A stretch of 64,000 nt of DNA from NCBI RefSeq assembly GCF_030068445.1, contig NZ_JAQPOK010000088.1, forward strand, positions 1 through 64,000. Direction: 5' to 3'. The notes beneath the pieces were generated by a model. The model saw nothing but the letters and a program-made list of their open reading frames with translations. It ran no database searches and had not been told where the DNA came from. The position numbers and the translations under genes are program-made. Below are positions 52,721 to 60,812 of the stretch, piece by piece (position 1 is the first letter of the stretch; each line of letters starts with the position of its first letter). Source of the DNA: Roseofilum halophilum BLCC-M91 (GTDB lineage: Bacteria > Cyanobacteriota > Cyanobacteriia > Cyanobacteriales > Desertifilaceae).

Positions 52721-53548
52721 TTAAACCAAAGTGATCGCCGTTAACTCTGGAGGACAAAATAAGCGCCCAGGGGGATAGGTTCCCAATCCCCGATTCACAT
52801 AAAGGCGATTATGATTGAGTTGATAGAGTCCGGCTGACCATTCCCAATGCTTAACCACGCGATCGCACTTGCGTTGTAGCAAGGGTATCCACTGACGTAA
52901 CCACGGTGGTGTAGCCAGAATTGCTCGTTCTTGATACGCAATTAATGGCCCCAATTCCGGTAACACAATTTGTCCCCCATGGGTATGACCCGATAACTGT
53001 AAATCCACGCGCCATTGTTGTAAGACTTCCGCACTATCCGGTTGATGGGAAAGCACAATTCGCGGGACTTGCTCATCGAGATCGTTGAACACAGAGGCCG
53101 GATTAAAATCCGGTGACCAAAAATCAGGCAATCCCACCAAAGCCAATCCTTTTCCCAGAGGATAACTGACTTGATTCCATAACACCTGAATGCCAATATC
53201 AGTTAAAGCTTGAGTCACGATAAATTTAGTGGTTGGATAATAAAGATCGTGGTTACCTAAAACCGCATAAATCCCCCGCCGAGACTCAAGTCGTTTCAAC
53301 CGTTTAACTAAGTCATGAATTGGATCAGGTTCATAGGTGACAAAATCCCCCGTTAAGACCACCAAATCGGGATTCATGCTATTACTGGTACGAATAGCTT
53401 CGGCTAACAGTTCCTCAGAAAGTTTCACTCCATCATAATGAAAATCAGAGAGCTGGGTAATTTTCAGCCCTCGTAACTCTGGAGGTAAGTTATTCACGGT
53501 AACCGGGATCTTCTCAACAGTTAACGGCCCGGAGAAAAATTGATGCAT
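52721..53548 (-). CDS. YkuE-type metallophosphoesterase
   Basis: 275 residues with the calcineurin-like motifs in order: LSDFHYDG, LVVLTGDFV, VLGNHDLYYP, LSHQPDS and LSGHTHGGQI. These supply the two-metal site. The short hydrophobic start (MHQFFSGPLTVEKI) is not a clear signal. Substrate unknown: UDP-diacylglucosamine, cyclic or nucleotide phosphoesters are possibilities for the family. Ends ten bases from the convergent rppA end. Confidence 0.87.
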   Translation of the reverse strand: MHQFFSGPLTVEKIPVTVNNLPPELRGLKITQLSDFHYDGVKLSEELLAEAIRTSNSMNPDLVVLTGDFVTYEPDPIHDLVKRLKRLESRRGIYAVLGNHDLYYPTTKFIVTQALTDIGIQVLWNQVSYPLGKGLALVGLPDFWSPDFNPASVFNDLDEQVPRIVLSHQPDSAEVLQQWRVDLQLSGHTHGGQIVLPELGPLIAYQERAILATPPWLRQWIPLLQRKCDRVVKHWEWSAGLYQLNHNRLYVNRGLGTYPPGRLFCPPELTAITLV

Positions 53549-53856
53549 AAGCCTACTGAGCGCAAACGATTTCTTTTAGCATAGCTTATCTACTTCAGGG
53601 TTTAAGTACAGCCAATCACTGAATTTCCTCCAGCAGTTCTTGGGGCTTTTTCCAGGCTTTAATTCTTCCGTCTCGATAGACTTTAGTAATAAATGGAGCA
53701 GGATGGTCAGCAATAAACAGACTCGCTCATTATGCTGCGCTTCGAGTCATTTCACAACGGATCGCTTCTTCAATTTTGAGGCGACTGTTCAAAGATGCTT
53801 TAAGTGCTATTTTTCCTTGTTGTGAGGCATTAATCAATGATCCATATCGTTCTTTT
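53549..53856. other. Spacer with decayed open-frame fragments (minus)
   Basis: No intact gene is supported. On the minus strand one short frame reads ...YGSLINASQQGKIALKAS then LNSRLKIEEAIRCE, and a second reads LFIADHPAPFITKVYRD then GRIKAWKKPQELLEEIQ. The two are interrupted by a stop and shifted. They look like pieces of a small regulatory or antitoxin-like gene pair. It could be a remnant, or chance. Confidence 0.3.
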
Positions 53857-54531
53857 CTAGTCTCGCAAAACGTAGCCGACACCGCGCACGGTTTGAATGA
53901 TGCGTTTTTCCTGATTGGCTTCTAATTTTAAGCGCAGATAACGGATATAGACTTCAATAATATTAGAATCGCCCATGAAATCATAGCCCCAAACCTGTTC
54001 TAGAATTTGGTCGCGGGTGAGAACTTGCCTAGGATGCATCAGTAAATATTCTAACAAATCAAATTCTTTGGCGGTTAGCTCGATCGCCCGATCGCCGCGT
54101 TTGACTTCCCGCGACTTGCGATCTAAGCTCAGATCCTCAAAGGCTAAATACTCGCGCTCGGATTTCTGTACTCGACGAATCTGTACCCGAATCCTAGCCA
54201 AGAGTTCCTCAATGTTAAAGGGTTTGACCAAATAATCATCTGCACCTGCATCTAATCCCGCGACGCGATCGCCGACTTCATCCTTAGCAGTCAATAGAAT
54301 CACCGGTACACTCTCCCCTGTCTGGCGTAAACGGCGACAGAGATCGATCCCACTCAACCCCGGTAACATCCAATCAAGAATCACCAAATCCGGTTTTAAC
54401 TCTCGAATCCGGGTTAATCCCGTCAAACCATCCCCCGCAACCGTTACCTGGTATCCTTCATATTGCAGTTCTAATTCTACAAAACGAGCCAGTTTTGCTT
54501 CATCTTCAATCAGCAGAATATGGGAACTCAT
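53857..54531 (-). CDS. nblR: OmpR-type response regulator, NblR-like
   Basis: 224 residues. Receiver domain with LLIEDE, phospho-acceptor Asp in VILDWMLPG and Lys in LVKPFNI, then a winged-helix DNA-binding domain (LTAKEFDLLEYLLMHPRQVLTRDQILEQVW and IQTVRGVGYVLRD). The sequence resembles NblR-type regulators that, in cyanobacteria, govern phycobilisome breakdown in starvation or high light. Other OmpR-type regulators such as RpaB are alternatives, so the symbol is tentative. No kinase is next to it. Confidence 0.75.
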   Translation of the reverse strand: MSSHILLIEDEAKLARFVELELQYEGYQVTVAGDGLTGLTRIRELKPDLVILDWMLPGLSGIDLCRRLRQTGESVPVILLTAKDEVGDRVAGLDAGADDYLVKPFNIEELLARIRVQIRRVQKSEREYLAFEDLSLDRKSREVKRGDRAIELTAKEFDLLEYLLMHPRQVLTRDQILEQVWGYDFMGDSNIIEVYIRYLRLKLEANQEKRIIQTVRGVGYVLRD

Positions 54532-54573
54532 GGCCGCAGACCTAACAGGGAACTTAATCCACTATGATACTAT

Positions 54574-54668
54574 GATGAAAATGGGTTAAACTAGGGAGCA
54601 AAATGCCCGCACTCAGTCAATCGATTGATATTACTGGAGTGGGAGCATCTTGCTCCCTACATTTTTAA
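54574..54668. repeat. GGGAGCATCTTGCTCCC hairpin spacer
   Basis: Hairpin elements (AAAATGCCCGCACTC, GTGGGAGCATCTTGCTCCC) with a following A/T tract. Same family as those near 0.2, 22.75, 36.4 and 38.2 kb. Confidence 0.65.
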
Positions 54669-55757
54669 TTAGGGTATTTCCGCTTCGCGGACATGAATCC
54701 GCTTCGCGGACATGAATCCGCCTCGCAGACATGAATCCGGTTCGCGGACATTTTCATCTAAAGATTCCTCAGTAGACGACTCTTCATTGAGAATGCGATC
54801 GCTATATTGACTCGATTTAGCTAAATAAATTCCCCCTAAAACCGTAGCAAACGCCAGAGTGTTCACCAGGGTTAAGCCTTCGGCAAAGACAATCCAAGCA
54901 ATAATGGCGGCAAACACCGGATCGAGCAAGAGGAAAATTCCCACTAAACCAGAAGACAGACGCTTGAGGCTATAAGCTTGTAATCCTTGTCCCACCACTT
55001 GGCAAATCACGGCTAACCCAATCACAGAAAGCCATCCGGAGAGAGTAATCGGAAACAGTTGGTCTTCAGCCAGTAAAACAACCGGCAGGGAGAGAATCGC
55101 ACCTACCCCACAACACCACATTAAGATCACCGTAGCGGGGAATTTGTGGCGCAGGGTTTCAATCAACATCAAATTGGCAGCCGAAAAAACAGCCGATAAT
55201 AGGGCAGCAATGTCCCCATTGAGGTGTTCAGTACCAACCTGGAAGTCATCGAGTCCCAGGGCAACTGCCCCAATCATGGCAATTAATAGCCCGGTTAAAA
55301 ACCGGCGATCGAAAGATTCATGGAAAATCGCCCAAGCTCCCAGAGTCGTAAATAAAGGAGTTAGGTTATGTAGAATAGTCGAATTGGCCACACCGGTGAG
55401 GGTTAGAGACCAAGCCCAAAACGCCAGACACCCCCAAAACATGACCCCAGCAGCGATCAGCAACAATACATCCTGTCGATTCATTGCTTCCACTTTCGGC
55501 TTTCGGTCTACTGCCTCCTTGTTTTTCCACTGTTCTAGGGCATAAATCACCCCCAGGACTAAAAAGGCAATCCAAAATCGGTTGAGAATCGTGGAAAATG
55601 GCCCCAGCTCTCGTTCGCTCAAGCGAATGAAAATGGCAGCAAAGGACAAAGAGGCGATCGCGAAAAATACGGCTAAAAGGGCAGATACAGTGGAACTGAT
55701 TTTGGGAATTCTCGGTAGATGGGGTTGAATCGAGGGTAAGGCTCTGGTAAAAGACAT
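54669..55757 (-). CDS. EamA/DMT-type transporter with repeat-encoded C-terminus
   Basis: 362 residues with about ten membrane spans in two EamA halves (ILFALASFAAIFIRL-type start, VANSTILHNLTPLFTTLGAW, VVGQGLQAYSLKRLSSGLVGIFLLLDPVFAAIIAWI). The substrate is unknown, and the family exports small metabolites. The last 25 or so residues (NVREPDSCLRGGFM and SAKRIHVREAEIP) are encoded by tandem 19-bp hairpin repeats (54678-54748), so this tail is probably not ancestral and may be non-functional. The frame is otherwise intact. Confidence 0.8.
   Translation of the reverse strand: MSFTRALPSIQPHLPRIPKISSTVSALLAVFFAIASLSFAAIFIRLSERELGPFSTILNRFWIAFLVLGVIYALEQWKNKEAVDRKPKVEAMNRQDVLLLIAAGVMFWGCLAFWAWSLTLTGVANSTILHNLTPLFTTLGAWAIFHESFDRRFLTGLLIAMIGAVALGLDDFQVGTEHLNGDIAALLSAVFSAANLMLIETLRHKFPATVILMWCCGVGAILSLPVVLLAEDQLFPITLSGWLSVIGLAVICQVVGQGLQAYSLKRLSSGLVGIFLLLDPVFAAIIAWIVFAEGLTLVNTLAFATVLGGIYLAKSSQYSDRILNEESSTEESLDENVREPDSCLRGGFMSAKRIHVREAEIP
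54678..54748. repeat. 19-bp tandem repeat within a gene end
   Basis: Three full units of CATGAATCCGCTTCGCGGA (with small changes) and one partial, each with TCCGC-TTC-GCGGA-like self-complementarity. They are read in three frames by the transporter C-terminus, which is why the tail has dissimilar segments. Confidence 0.8.
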
Positions 55758-56157
55758 GATCTTAGCAAGGGTAAACCTTGGAGTAACAAGCGTCAGCGAA
55801 GGGGGTCGAGTAAATAAATGTGCTTAATCCTCTCCTTCCAGTTATCTTAAGATTCCTTCCTTATAGCTCGAACAGGATTTTTGCAATTTGTTACACAATG
55901 AAACGGCTCTTCATCGAATCATCAAACTCAGACAATAAATCACCATGGGGAAATTTAACCTGCTATCCTGAAAGATGCAAGAGATCGTGCGATCGCTTTA
56001 GCGATGGGTCGCATGATTGTCGCCTTCTACCCAGCTATCCCACGCTCCTGACGATCGTTATCCATTCTTAAGCCAGTATTCTGGATTCCCAGGATCTTCA
56101 GACGTACTAATTAACAATTCTCCTAACTCAAGATAAAGATTAAAGCTAAAGAACCCT
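55758..56157. other. Long divergent spacer upstream of the phosphatase gene
   Basis: No gene, repeat array or clear RNA structure is supported. It contains the start-side control regions of the transporter and phosphatase genes. Confidence 0.5.
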
Positions 56158-57726
56158 ATGGATATCTCACCAAACGATGCACAAGTTATAGTCCCAGAAC
56201 TCGCCCATATTTATCGAGTGCTTGAATCCCAATTGGGCGAAACGGATCGCCATCGTGTCCCGTCTCTACAGGAATCTCGGCTGGAAGCAGAAAACCAAAC
56301 GGTCATGGTTCTCGAAGACCGCTCAGACTGGAAACCCGTGGTAGATCTGTGGCGAGAAGAAAACATGCCCTCAGAACAAATTATCTTTATGTTTCATGAG
56401 ATGCTCGATCTGTGGGAACAGCTCGAAACGGTCAATTGTTGCCAAAGCCTTCTAGAATTAAGTAACCTGCTGCTCGATGAAGATGAAATTCTCTGCCTCA
56501 AACGCTTACATCCTGACAGCAATCCAGAAGGAGTCAGCCTTAGAGAGTTGGGTAAAGTTTGGCAACAACTGTTTCAACAGTCAGAGATGACCCAAGTGGG
56601 ATCGCTACTGTCCCTCTTGCAAGACCTACAAGGGGAAAAAATGACTTCCGTTGACCAAGTACGCGATCGCCTGGAAGAAATTTTGGCCGAAGAACACGGC
56701 GATCCAGACCTGGACGACGACGAAAGCCTTGCCCCCCTCTATCCTGAAGAAGAACTCGATCAGGACAAAACCCAACCCATTGACTACAGCGATTACAATC
56801 CTTCCGGATTCCCTGCCCCCACCCAGATAGCTCCCCCTATTTCTCCCTTCGAGGATATGCCCACTGTGGTGTTACCCATGCAACTGTTTAGCCTCGATTA
56901 TGCCGGGGCAACCGACAAGGGAATGCAGCGAGACCACAATGAAGATAGTTTTCTCATTCACACCCAATTAGAACGCATTGAAGATAAAACCGGGCGCACC
57001 ATCCACGCCAAAGGGCTGTATATTCTCTGTGATGGCATGGGGGGCCATGCGGGAGGGGAACAGGCCAGTATGGTGGGGGTAAAAACCCTGAAAGAGTATT
57101 TTCAAACCCATTGGTTTAACTTGCCCGATTCTGAATCCCGCCTGCCCTCGACGGAATGTATTGAAGAAGGGATATTCCAGGCTAATCAAGCGATCTATGA
57201 TATCAATCAATCCCAAAGTCGTACCGGAAGCGGACGCATGGGAACTACATTGGTGTTGGTCTTGATTCAAGATGTTCATGTGGCTGTTGGCCATGTGGGG
57301 GATAGTCGGTTATATATGTTTAGCCGCAAACAAGGGTTAACGGCATTAACTCAAGACCATGATGTGGCCCAACGGGAAATTAAACGAGGGTTAGAACCGG
57401 AATTAGCGTTTGCTCGTCCGGATGCCTATCAATTGACCCAAGCTTTGGGGCCCCGCCATAATGATTTTGTCAAACCGGATATTTATTGTTTTGAACTGAA
57501 TCAAGATAGTCTGTTGCTGTTAAGTTCCGATGGTCTCACGGATAATGATTTGGTAGAAAAGCATGTGGGTAGCCATATTGAGCCGCTCATGAGTTCTCGT
57601 GCCAATCTGGAGCGGGGAGTGAGCGATTTAATTGATTTGGCTAATGAACATAATGGCCATGACAATATTACGGTGGTTTTGGTGCGGGCTAAGGTGCGCC
57701 CCAATTTGGGAGGGTTGAGCCGTTAG
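56158..57726 (+). CDS. PP2C-type protein phosphatase with N-terminal extension
   Basis: 522 residues. The C-terminal half (about 240-515) is a PPM/PP2C phosphatase: GATDKGMQRDHNEDSFLIH, LYILCDGMGGHAGGEQAS, GTTLVLVLIQDVHVAVGHVGDSRL, LLLLSSDGLTDND, GHDNITVVLV. The N-terminal 240 residues are mainly helical and acidic (WREENMPSEQIIFMFHEML, LPLYPEEELDQDKTQPI-type stretch) and could be a regulatory module. It lies 40 bp upstream of a FHA-kinase gene, so the pair probably sets the phosphorylation of common targets. Confidence 0.9.
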   Translation: MDISPNDAQVIVPELAHIYRVLESQLGETDRHRVPSLQESRLEAENQTVMVLEDRSDWKPVVDLWREENMPSEQIIFMFHEMLDLWEQLETVNCCQSLLELSNLLLDEDEILCLKRLHPDSNPEGVSLRELGKVWQQLFQQSEMTQVGSLLSLLQDLQGEKMTSVDQVRDRLEEILAEEHGDPDLDDDESLAPLYPEEELDQDKTQPIDYSDYNPSGFPAPTQIAPPISPFEDMPTVVLPMQLFSLDYAGATDKGMQRDHNEDSFLIHTQLERIEDKTGRTIHAKGLYILCDGMGGHAGGEQASMVGVKTLKEYFQTHWFNLPDSESRLPSTECIEEGIFQANQAIYDINQSQSRTGSGRMGTTLVLVLIQDVHVAVGHVGDSRLYMFSRKQGLTALTQDHDVAQREIKRGLEPELAFARPDAYQLTQALGPRHNDFVKPDIYCFELNQDSLLLLSSDGLTDNDLVEKHVGSHIEPLMSSRANLERGVSDLIDLANEHNGHDNITVVLVRAKVRPNLGGLSR

Positions 57727-57766
57727 GGGACGCTGGGAGAAAGTCGGTATGGTTTGAGGTTCGATA

Positions 57767-58993
57767 ATGCAAGGGACGATTACCCTGACGTTGTTAGATC
57801 CAAAGGAAGGAGATCCGCTCCAAAGCTGGGAGTTTCTTCCCCAAGGAAAAGTTTGTATTGGCCGGGCCCAGGATAATGAAGTGGTGCTTTCTAATGATTT
57901 GGTGTCTCGGTATCATTTGGAGTTAGAACCGATTCAGGATAAGGGGGCGATCGCCTGGAAGGTGACGAACCGAGGGACGAATGGCACGCTAGTGAACCAT
58001 CAGCCGATCGCCCAAATTGTGGTCGAGAGCAAAAGTCTGATTCAGTTAGCGGCTGGAGGGCCGATTTTAGAGCTGACGTTTGCCAATCAGGAAATTGCTC
58101 CCCTTCCAGGAACTTCAGGATGTACCCATGAAGGCAATGCTCCGAATAATCTGTTTTGTATCCATTGCGGTCAACCTTTGCACATTGAAAAGCAGGTGCG
58201 AGATTATCAGATTTTGCGCATTTTGGGCCAAGGGGGTATGGGAACGACCTATTTGGCCTATCCTCCCCTATCGGAACAACAGACTTCTCAGTTAATTGTC
58301 CTCAAGGAGATGAATTCCGATCTCGCTCGCATTGCTAAGGCGAGGGAACTGTTTGACCGGGAAGCTCGTACCCTGAAGGGGTTGAACCATCCAGGGGTTC
58401 CCCGCTTTTTTGATTCGTTTATTGAGGAGGGTAAAAAGTATTTGGCCATGGAATTAATCCATGGTGAAGATTTAGAGCGTCTGTTGTATCAGCAGGGGTG
58501 CTTTTCTGCACCGGTGGCGGTTGAGTGGATGATTCAAACCTGCAAGATTTTGGGTTACTTGCATAGCCAGTCTCCCCCGATTGTGCATCGGGATATTAAA
58601 CCGGCGAATTTGCTTCTGCGACGTTTGGATCGTCAGATTGTGGTGATTGATTTTGGGGCGGTTAAAGAGATTGGAACGCCCTTGGGAACCCGGATTGGGG
58701 CTGAGGGCTATAGTGCGCCCGAACAGGATCGGGGACAACCGGTGACCCAATCGGATTTATATGCGATCGGGCCCACGCTTGTCTTTTTGCTCACGGGAGA
58801 GCAGCCATTAAAATATTACAAACGCCGTCGCGATTTCTCCTATCGTTTAGACTTGCAGTCCGTGGAAGCAGTGGCTCCACCTCTGCGGGAGGTGATTGAA
58901 AAGACGACGGCTCCTAAACCCCGCGATCGCTTCCAAACGGCTGAAGAGCTAGTGCAAGCTTTAGAGTCTGCACTTTCAGCTGTAAAGCTATAA
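57767..58993 (+). CDS. FHA-zinc ribbon-Ser/Thr kinase
   Basis: 408 residues. Residues about 1-105 are an FHA domain (GRAQDNEVVLSNDLVSRYHLELE, RGTNGTLVNHQPI). CTHEGNAPNNLFCIHCGQPL is a C-x(n)-C zinc ribbon. The Hanks-type kinase follows from about 145 (ILGQGGMGTTYLAY, Lys180 in VLKEM, IVHRDIKPANLLL with Asp276, VIDFGAVKE, GAEGYSAPEQ). The order FHA first then kinase is less common than kinase first. No transmembrane segment. Likely co-transcribed with the preceding PP2C phosphatase. Confidence 0.88.
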   Translation: MQGTITLTLLDPKEGDPLQSWEFLPQGKVCIGRAQDNEVVLSNDLVSRYHLELEPIQDKGAIAWKVTNRGTNGTLVNHQPIAQIVVESKSLIQLAAGGPILELTFANQEIAPLPGTSGCTHEGNAPNNLFCIHCGQPLHIEKQVRDYQILRILGQGGMGTTYLAYPPLSEQQTSQLIVLKEMNSDLARIAKARELFDREARTLKGLNHPGVPRFFDSFIEEGKKYLAMELIHGEDLERLLYQQGCFSAPVAVEWMIQTCKILGYLHSQSPPIVHRDIKPANLLLRRLDRQIVVIDFGAVKEIGTPLGTRIGAEGYSAPEQDRGQPVTQSDLYAIGPTLVFLLTGEQPLKYYKRRRDFSYRLDLQSVEAVAPPLREVIEKTTAPKPRDRFQTAEELVQALESALSAVKL

Positions 58994-59026
58994 ACCCACA
59001 TTCGGCATTCAAATCGACTATAATTG

Positions 59027-59905
59027 TTAATTGATATAAAGTCCGGCTGACCTTCGTGCTTGTTGTAAGTCTTGGCTCAATCCTAGACGATTTGACCAAT
59101 CATTTAGATAGTTAAAGTCCAGAGATTCTCCTTGTACTTTCAATATTCCTAAAATATCTCGCCATTGTTTATCCGATTCAGTTTGACTTCTCCACTGAAG
59201 TTTATTAAGAATAATATCTTCTGGGGATGCTAGATTAACCTCAATTCCACCTGGAATTTTGTATTGTTGTCTGCGTTCAAATTGAATGCGATCAAATGCA
59301 TTATCATCAGATAAAATGAGGTCTGCACGGGAAATAGTTTCAATCTCAGTGACTTGTAATATTCCCATCCGACCCTCAACAATATCCTCTACACCAGGAA
59401 CATAAAACCCAACAATTTCTAATTCAGTTGCTAGTTCGGTAACCTGTTGAGGCTGAATAAAAATAACCATATCAACATCACGAGTCGTGCGAACTTCCCC
59501 ATAGGCGATCGCTGCCACTCCGCCTGTAATATAATAAGGGATATTGAGGGATTCAAAAATTAGGTGTAACCGCCCTGCTAAGGCAATTGAATCTTGAGTC
59601 CAATTCATTGGATTTTTAGTCGTTATAGCATCGAGGAAATGCGCCTCTCCTAACCAAGCTTGAGCTAATTTCTGAGCCAGTTGTATCTCAGATAAGTCAG
59701 AAAAGCGTTGGCGGAAACAGGAGAGAGAAAACTGACGAGCATTCTGATTCATCCCAGCTCCCATTGCCAGCCGTTGTGATGGGGTACGTTCTTGCAGCAA
59801 TCTAAAACCCAATATATCAACTTGAGGAGTGGTGTCTGGCGATTGAGATTGATAGCCCGGTGTGACAGCTTGGCTTGATAATTGACCAGGAATCGGTTTA
59901 TTCAT
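59027..59905 (-). CDS. Nucleotidyltransferase-fold protein
   Basis: 292 residues with YYITGGVAAIAYGEVRTTRDVDMVIFI, the GG...(R/D)xDxD motif of polymerase-beta-type nucleotidyltransferases (MNT/AbiEii class), followed by LASPEDIILNKLQWR. The N-terminal 90 residues are low-complexity and Gln/Ser-rich (MNKPIPGQLSSQAVTPGYQS). It might be an antitoxin/toxin component or an independent enzyme. No partner gene is visible. Substrate unknown. Confidence 0.65.
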   Translation of the reverse strand: MNKPIPGQLSSQAVTPGYQSQSPDTTPQVDILGFRLLQERTPSQRLAMGAGMNQNARQFSLSCFRQRFSDLSEIQLAQKLAQAWLGEAHFLDAITTKNPMNWTQDSIALAGRLHLIFESLNIPYYITGGVAAIAYGEVRTTRDVDMVIFIQPQQVTELATELEIVGFYVPGVEDIVEGRMGILQVTEIETISRADLILSDDNAFDRIQFERRQQYKIPGGIEVNLASPEDIILNKLQWRSQTESDKQWRDILGILKVQGESLDFNYLNDWSNRLGLSQDLQQARRSAGLYIN

Positions 59906-60229
59906 TTAAAATTGTGTCATATCAAGTTCCATTAATATCAAGTGCGGGTAATCAGTTAAAGTATAGGAGTCAGGTGGGCAGGGTCTTTGGGTAGAATTTG
60001 AATGATACAGCGCTTCGCGCGGTAATGGGTAATGGGTAATGGGTAATGGGAAAACCATTTTTCACGCTATAATCCCCATTTTTCAGGCTTTTCATGGGAA
60101 GGCACTCAACCCTTAAAATTTCGATAACTGTACCTCATAACATCGAAAAGCGCTGTATGGCTTCTTCTGTTGCCCACCCTACGATGAGCTAGGGGATGCC
60201 ATGAGTGGCTCGCTACCCCTAGACCGGAA
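59906..60229. repeat. Spacer with the long dispersed element
   Basis: AGCGCTTCGCGCGG, four TAATGGG heptamers and a diverged copy of the block at 1-150 (60010-60160, ending TGTACCTCATAACATCGAAAAGCGCTGTA). The remainder (about 60160-60229) shows no gene. Confidence 0.8.
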
Positions 60230-60445
60230 TTAGTCTTCCCATTCTTCTACAGCCAGGAGTTCACTAACGGGATCGTGCATAGAGAAATCGTAGGCTTGCA
60301 ATTCTTTTTTCCAATATTGCCACTGGTCTCCATACAGAAATGCCATTTTCCAAATGCCATCTGTCGGTTTCAGGATATTGGAATCGACCAATGATTTCAC
60401 TTTGGATTGCAGTTTAAACATTGGGTGAACAACCTGCTGGCTCAT
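60230..60445 (-). CDS. DUF4327-type small cyanobacterial protein
   Basis: 71 residues. MSQQVVHPMFKLQSKVKSLVD, IWKMAFLYGDQWQYWKKELQ and the end DPVSELLAVEEWED match my recollection of the DUF4327 family, found in cyanobacteria. A longer frame begins five codons earlier. No biochemical function is known. Confidence 0.7.
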   Translation of the reverse strand: MSQQVVHPMFKLQSKVKSLVDSNILKPTDGIWKMAFLYGDQWQYWKKELQAYDFSMHDPVSELLAVEEWED

Positions 60446-60812
60446 ACAACCTTGATTCATATTTGAAGTTTGTCAAATCTTTTCTATGTGTGCTTTCCTA
60501 GTGGCGAGTGAGGGTTCTCGTGAAGATTCTGCAGAATTAGAGAACAAGAACAGCTAGGAATTATTTTTCTTGTTACTCCCTCACAATAGCATAACACTCT
60601 AGGAAAGGGAAGAGTTGCATAGAAAAGTTTTTTTTATGTAATGGGGAATGGGGAATAGGCAATAGGAAGTTCTCCATGTCTCCCCATCTCCGCGTCTCCC
60701 CATCTCCGCGTCTCCGCGTCCCCGCGTCTCCCCATCTCCGCGTCTCCCCATCTCCGCGTCCCCGCGTCCCCGCGTCTCCGTGTCTCCCCATCTCCCCCAC
60801 TCCCCCATCTCC
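60446..60812. repeat. Spacer with octamer array
   Basis: 15 tandem octamers (CTCCGCGT, CTCCCCAT, CCCCGCGT) run at 60672-60791, with looser C-rich repeats after, right up to the glmS end. Reading frames across it are artefacts. The rest has no gene. Confidence 0.85.

Noticed and set aside
55820-56071. 83-codon plus-strand frame in the 400-bp spacer
   Set aside because: No ribosome-binding site and amino-acid pattern is random.
60672-60791. CRISPR-like array
   Set aside because: Units are 8 bp, contiguous and without spacers; no cas genes.
60573-60808. Two overlapping frames rich in RGDGETRRWGD
   Set aside because: Products of the octamer array read in different frames.
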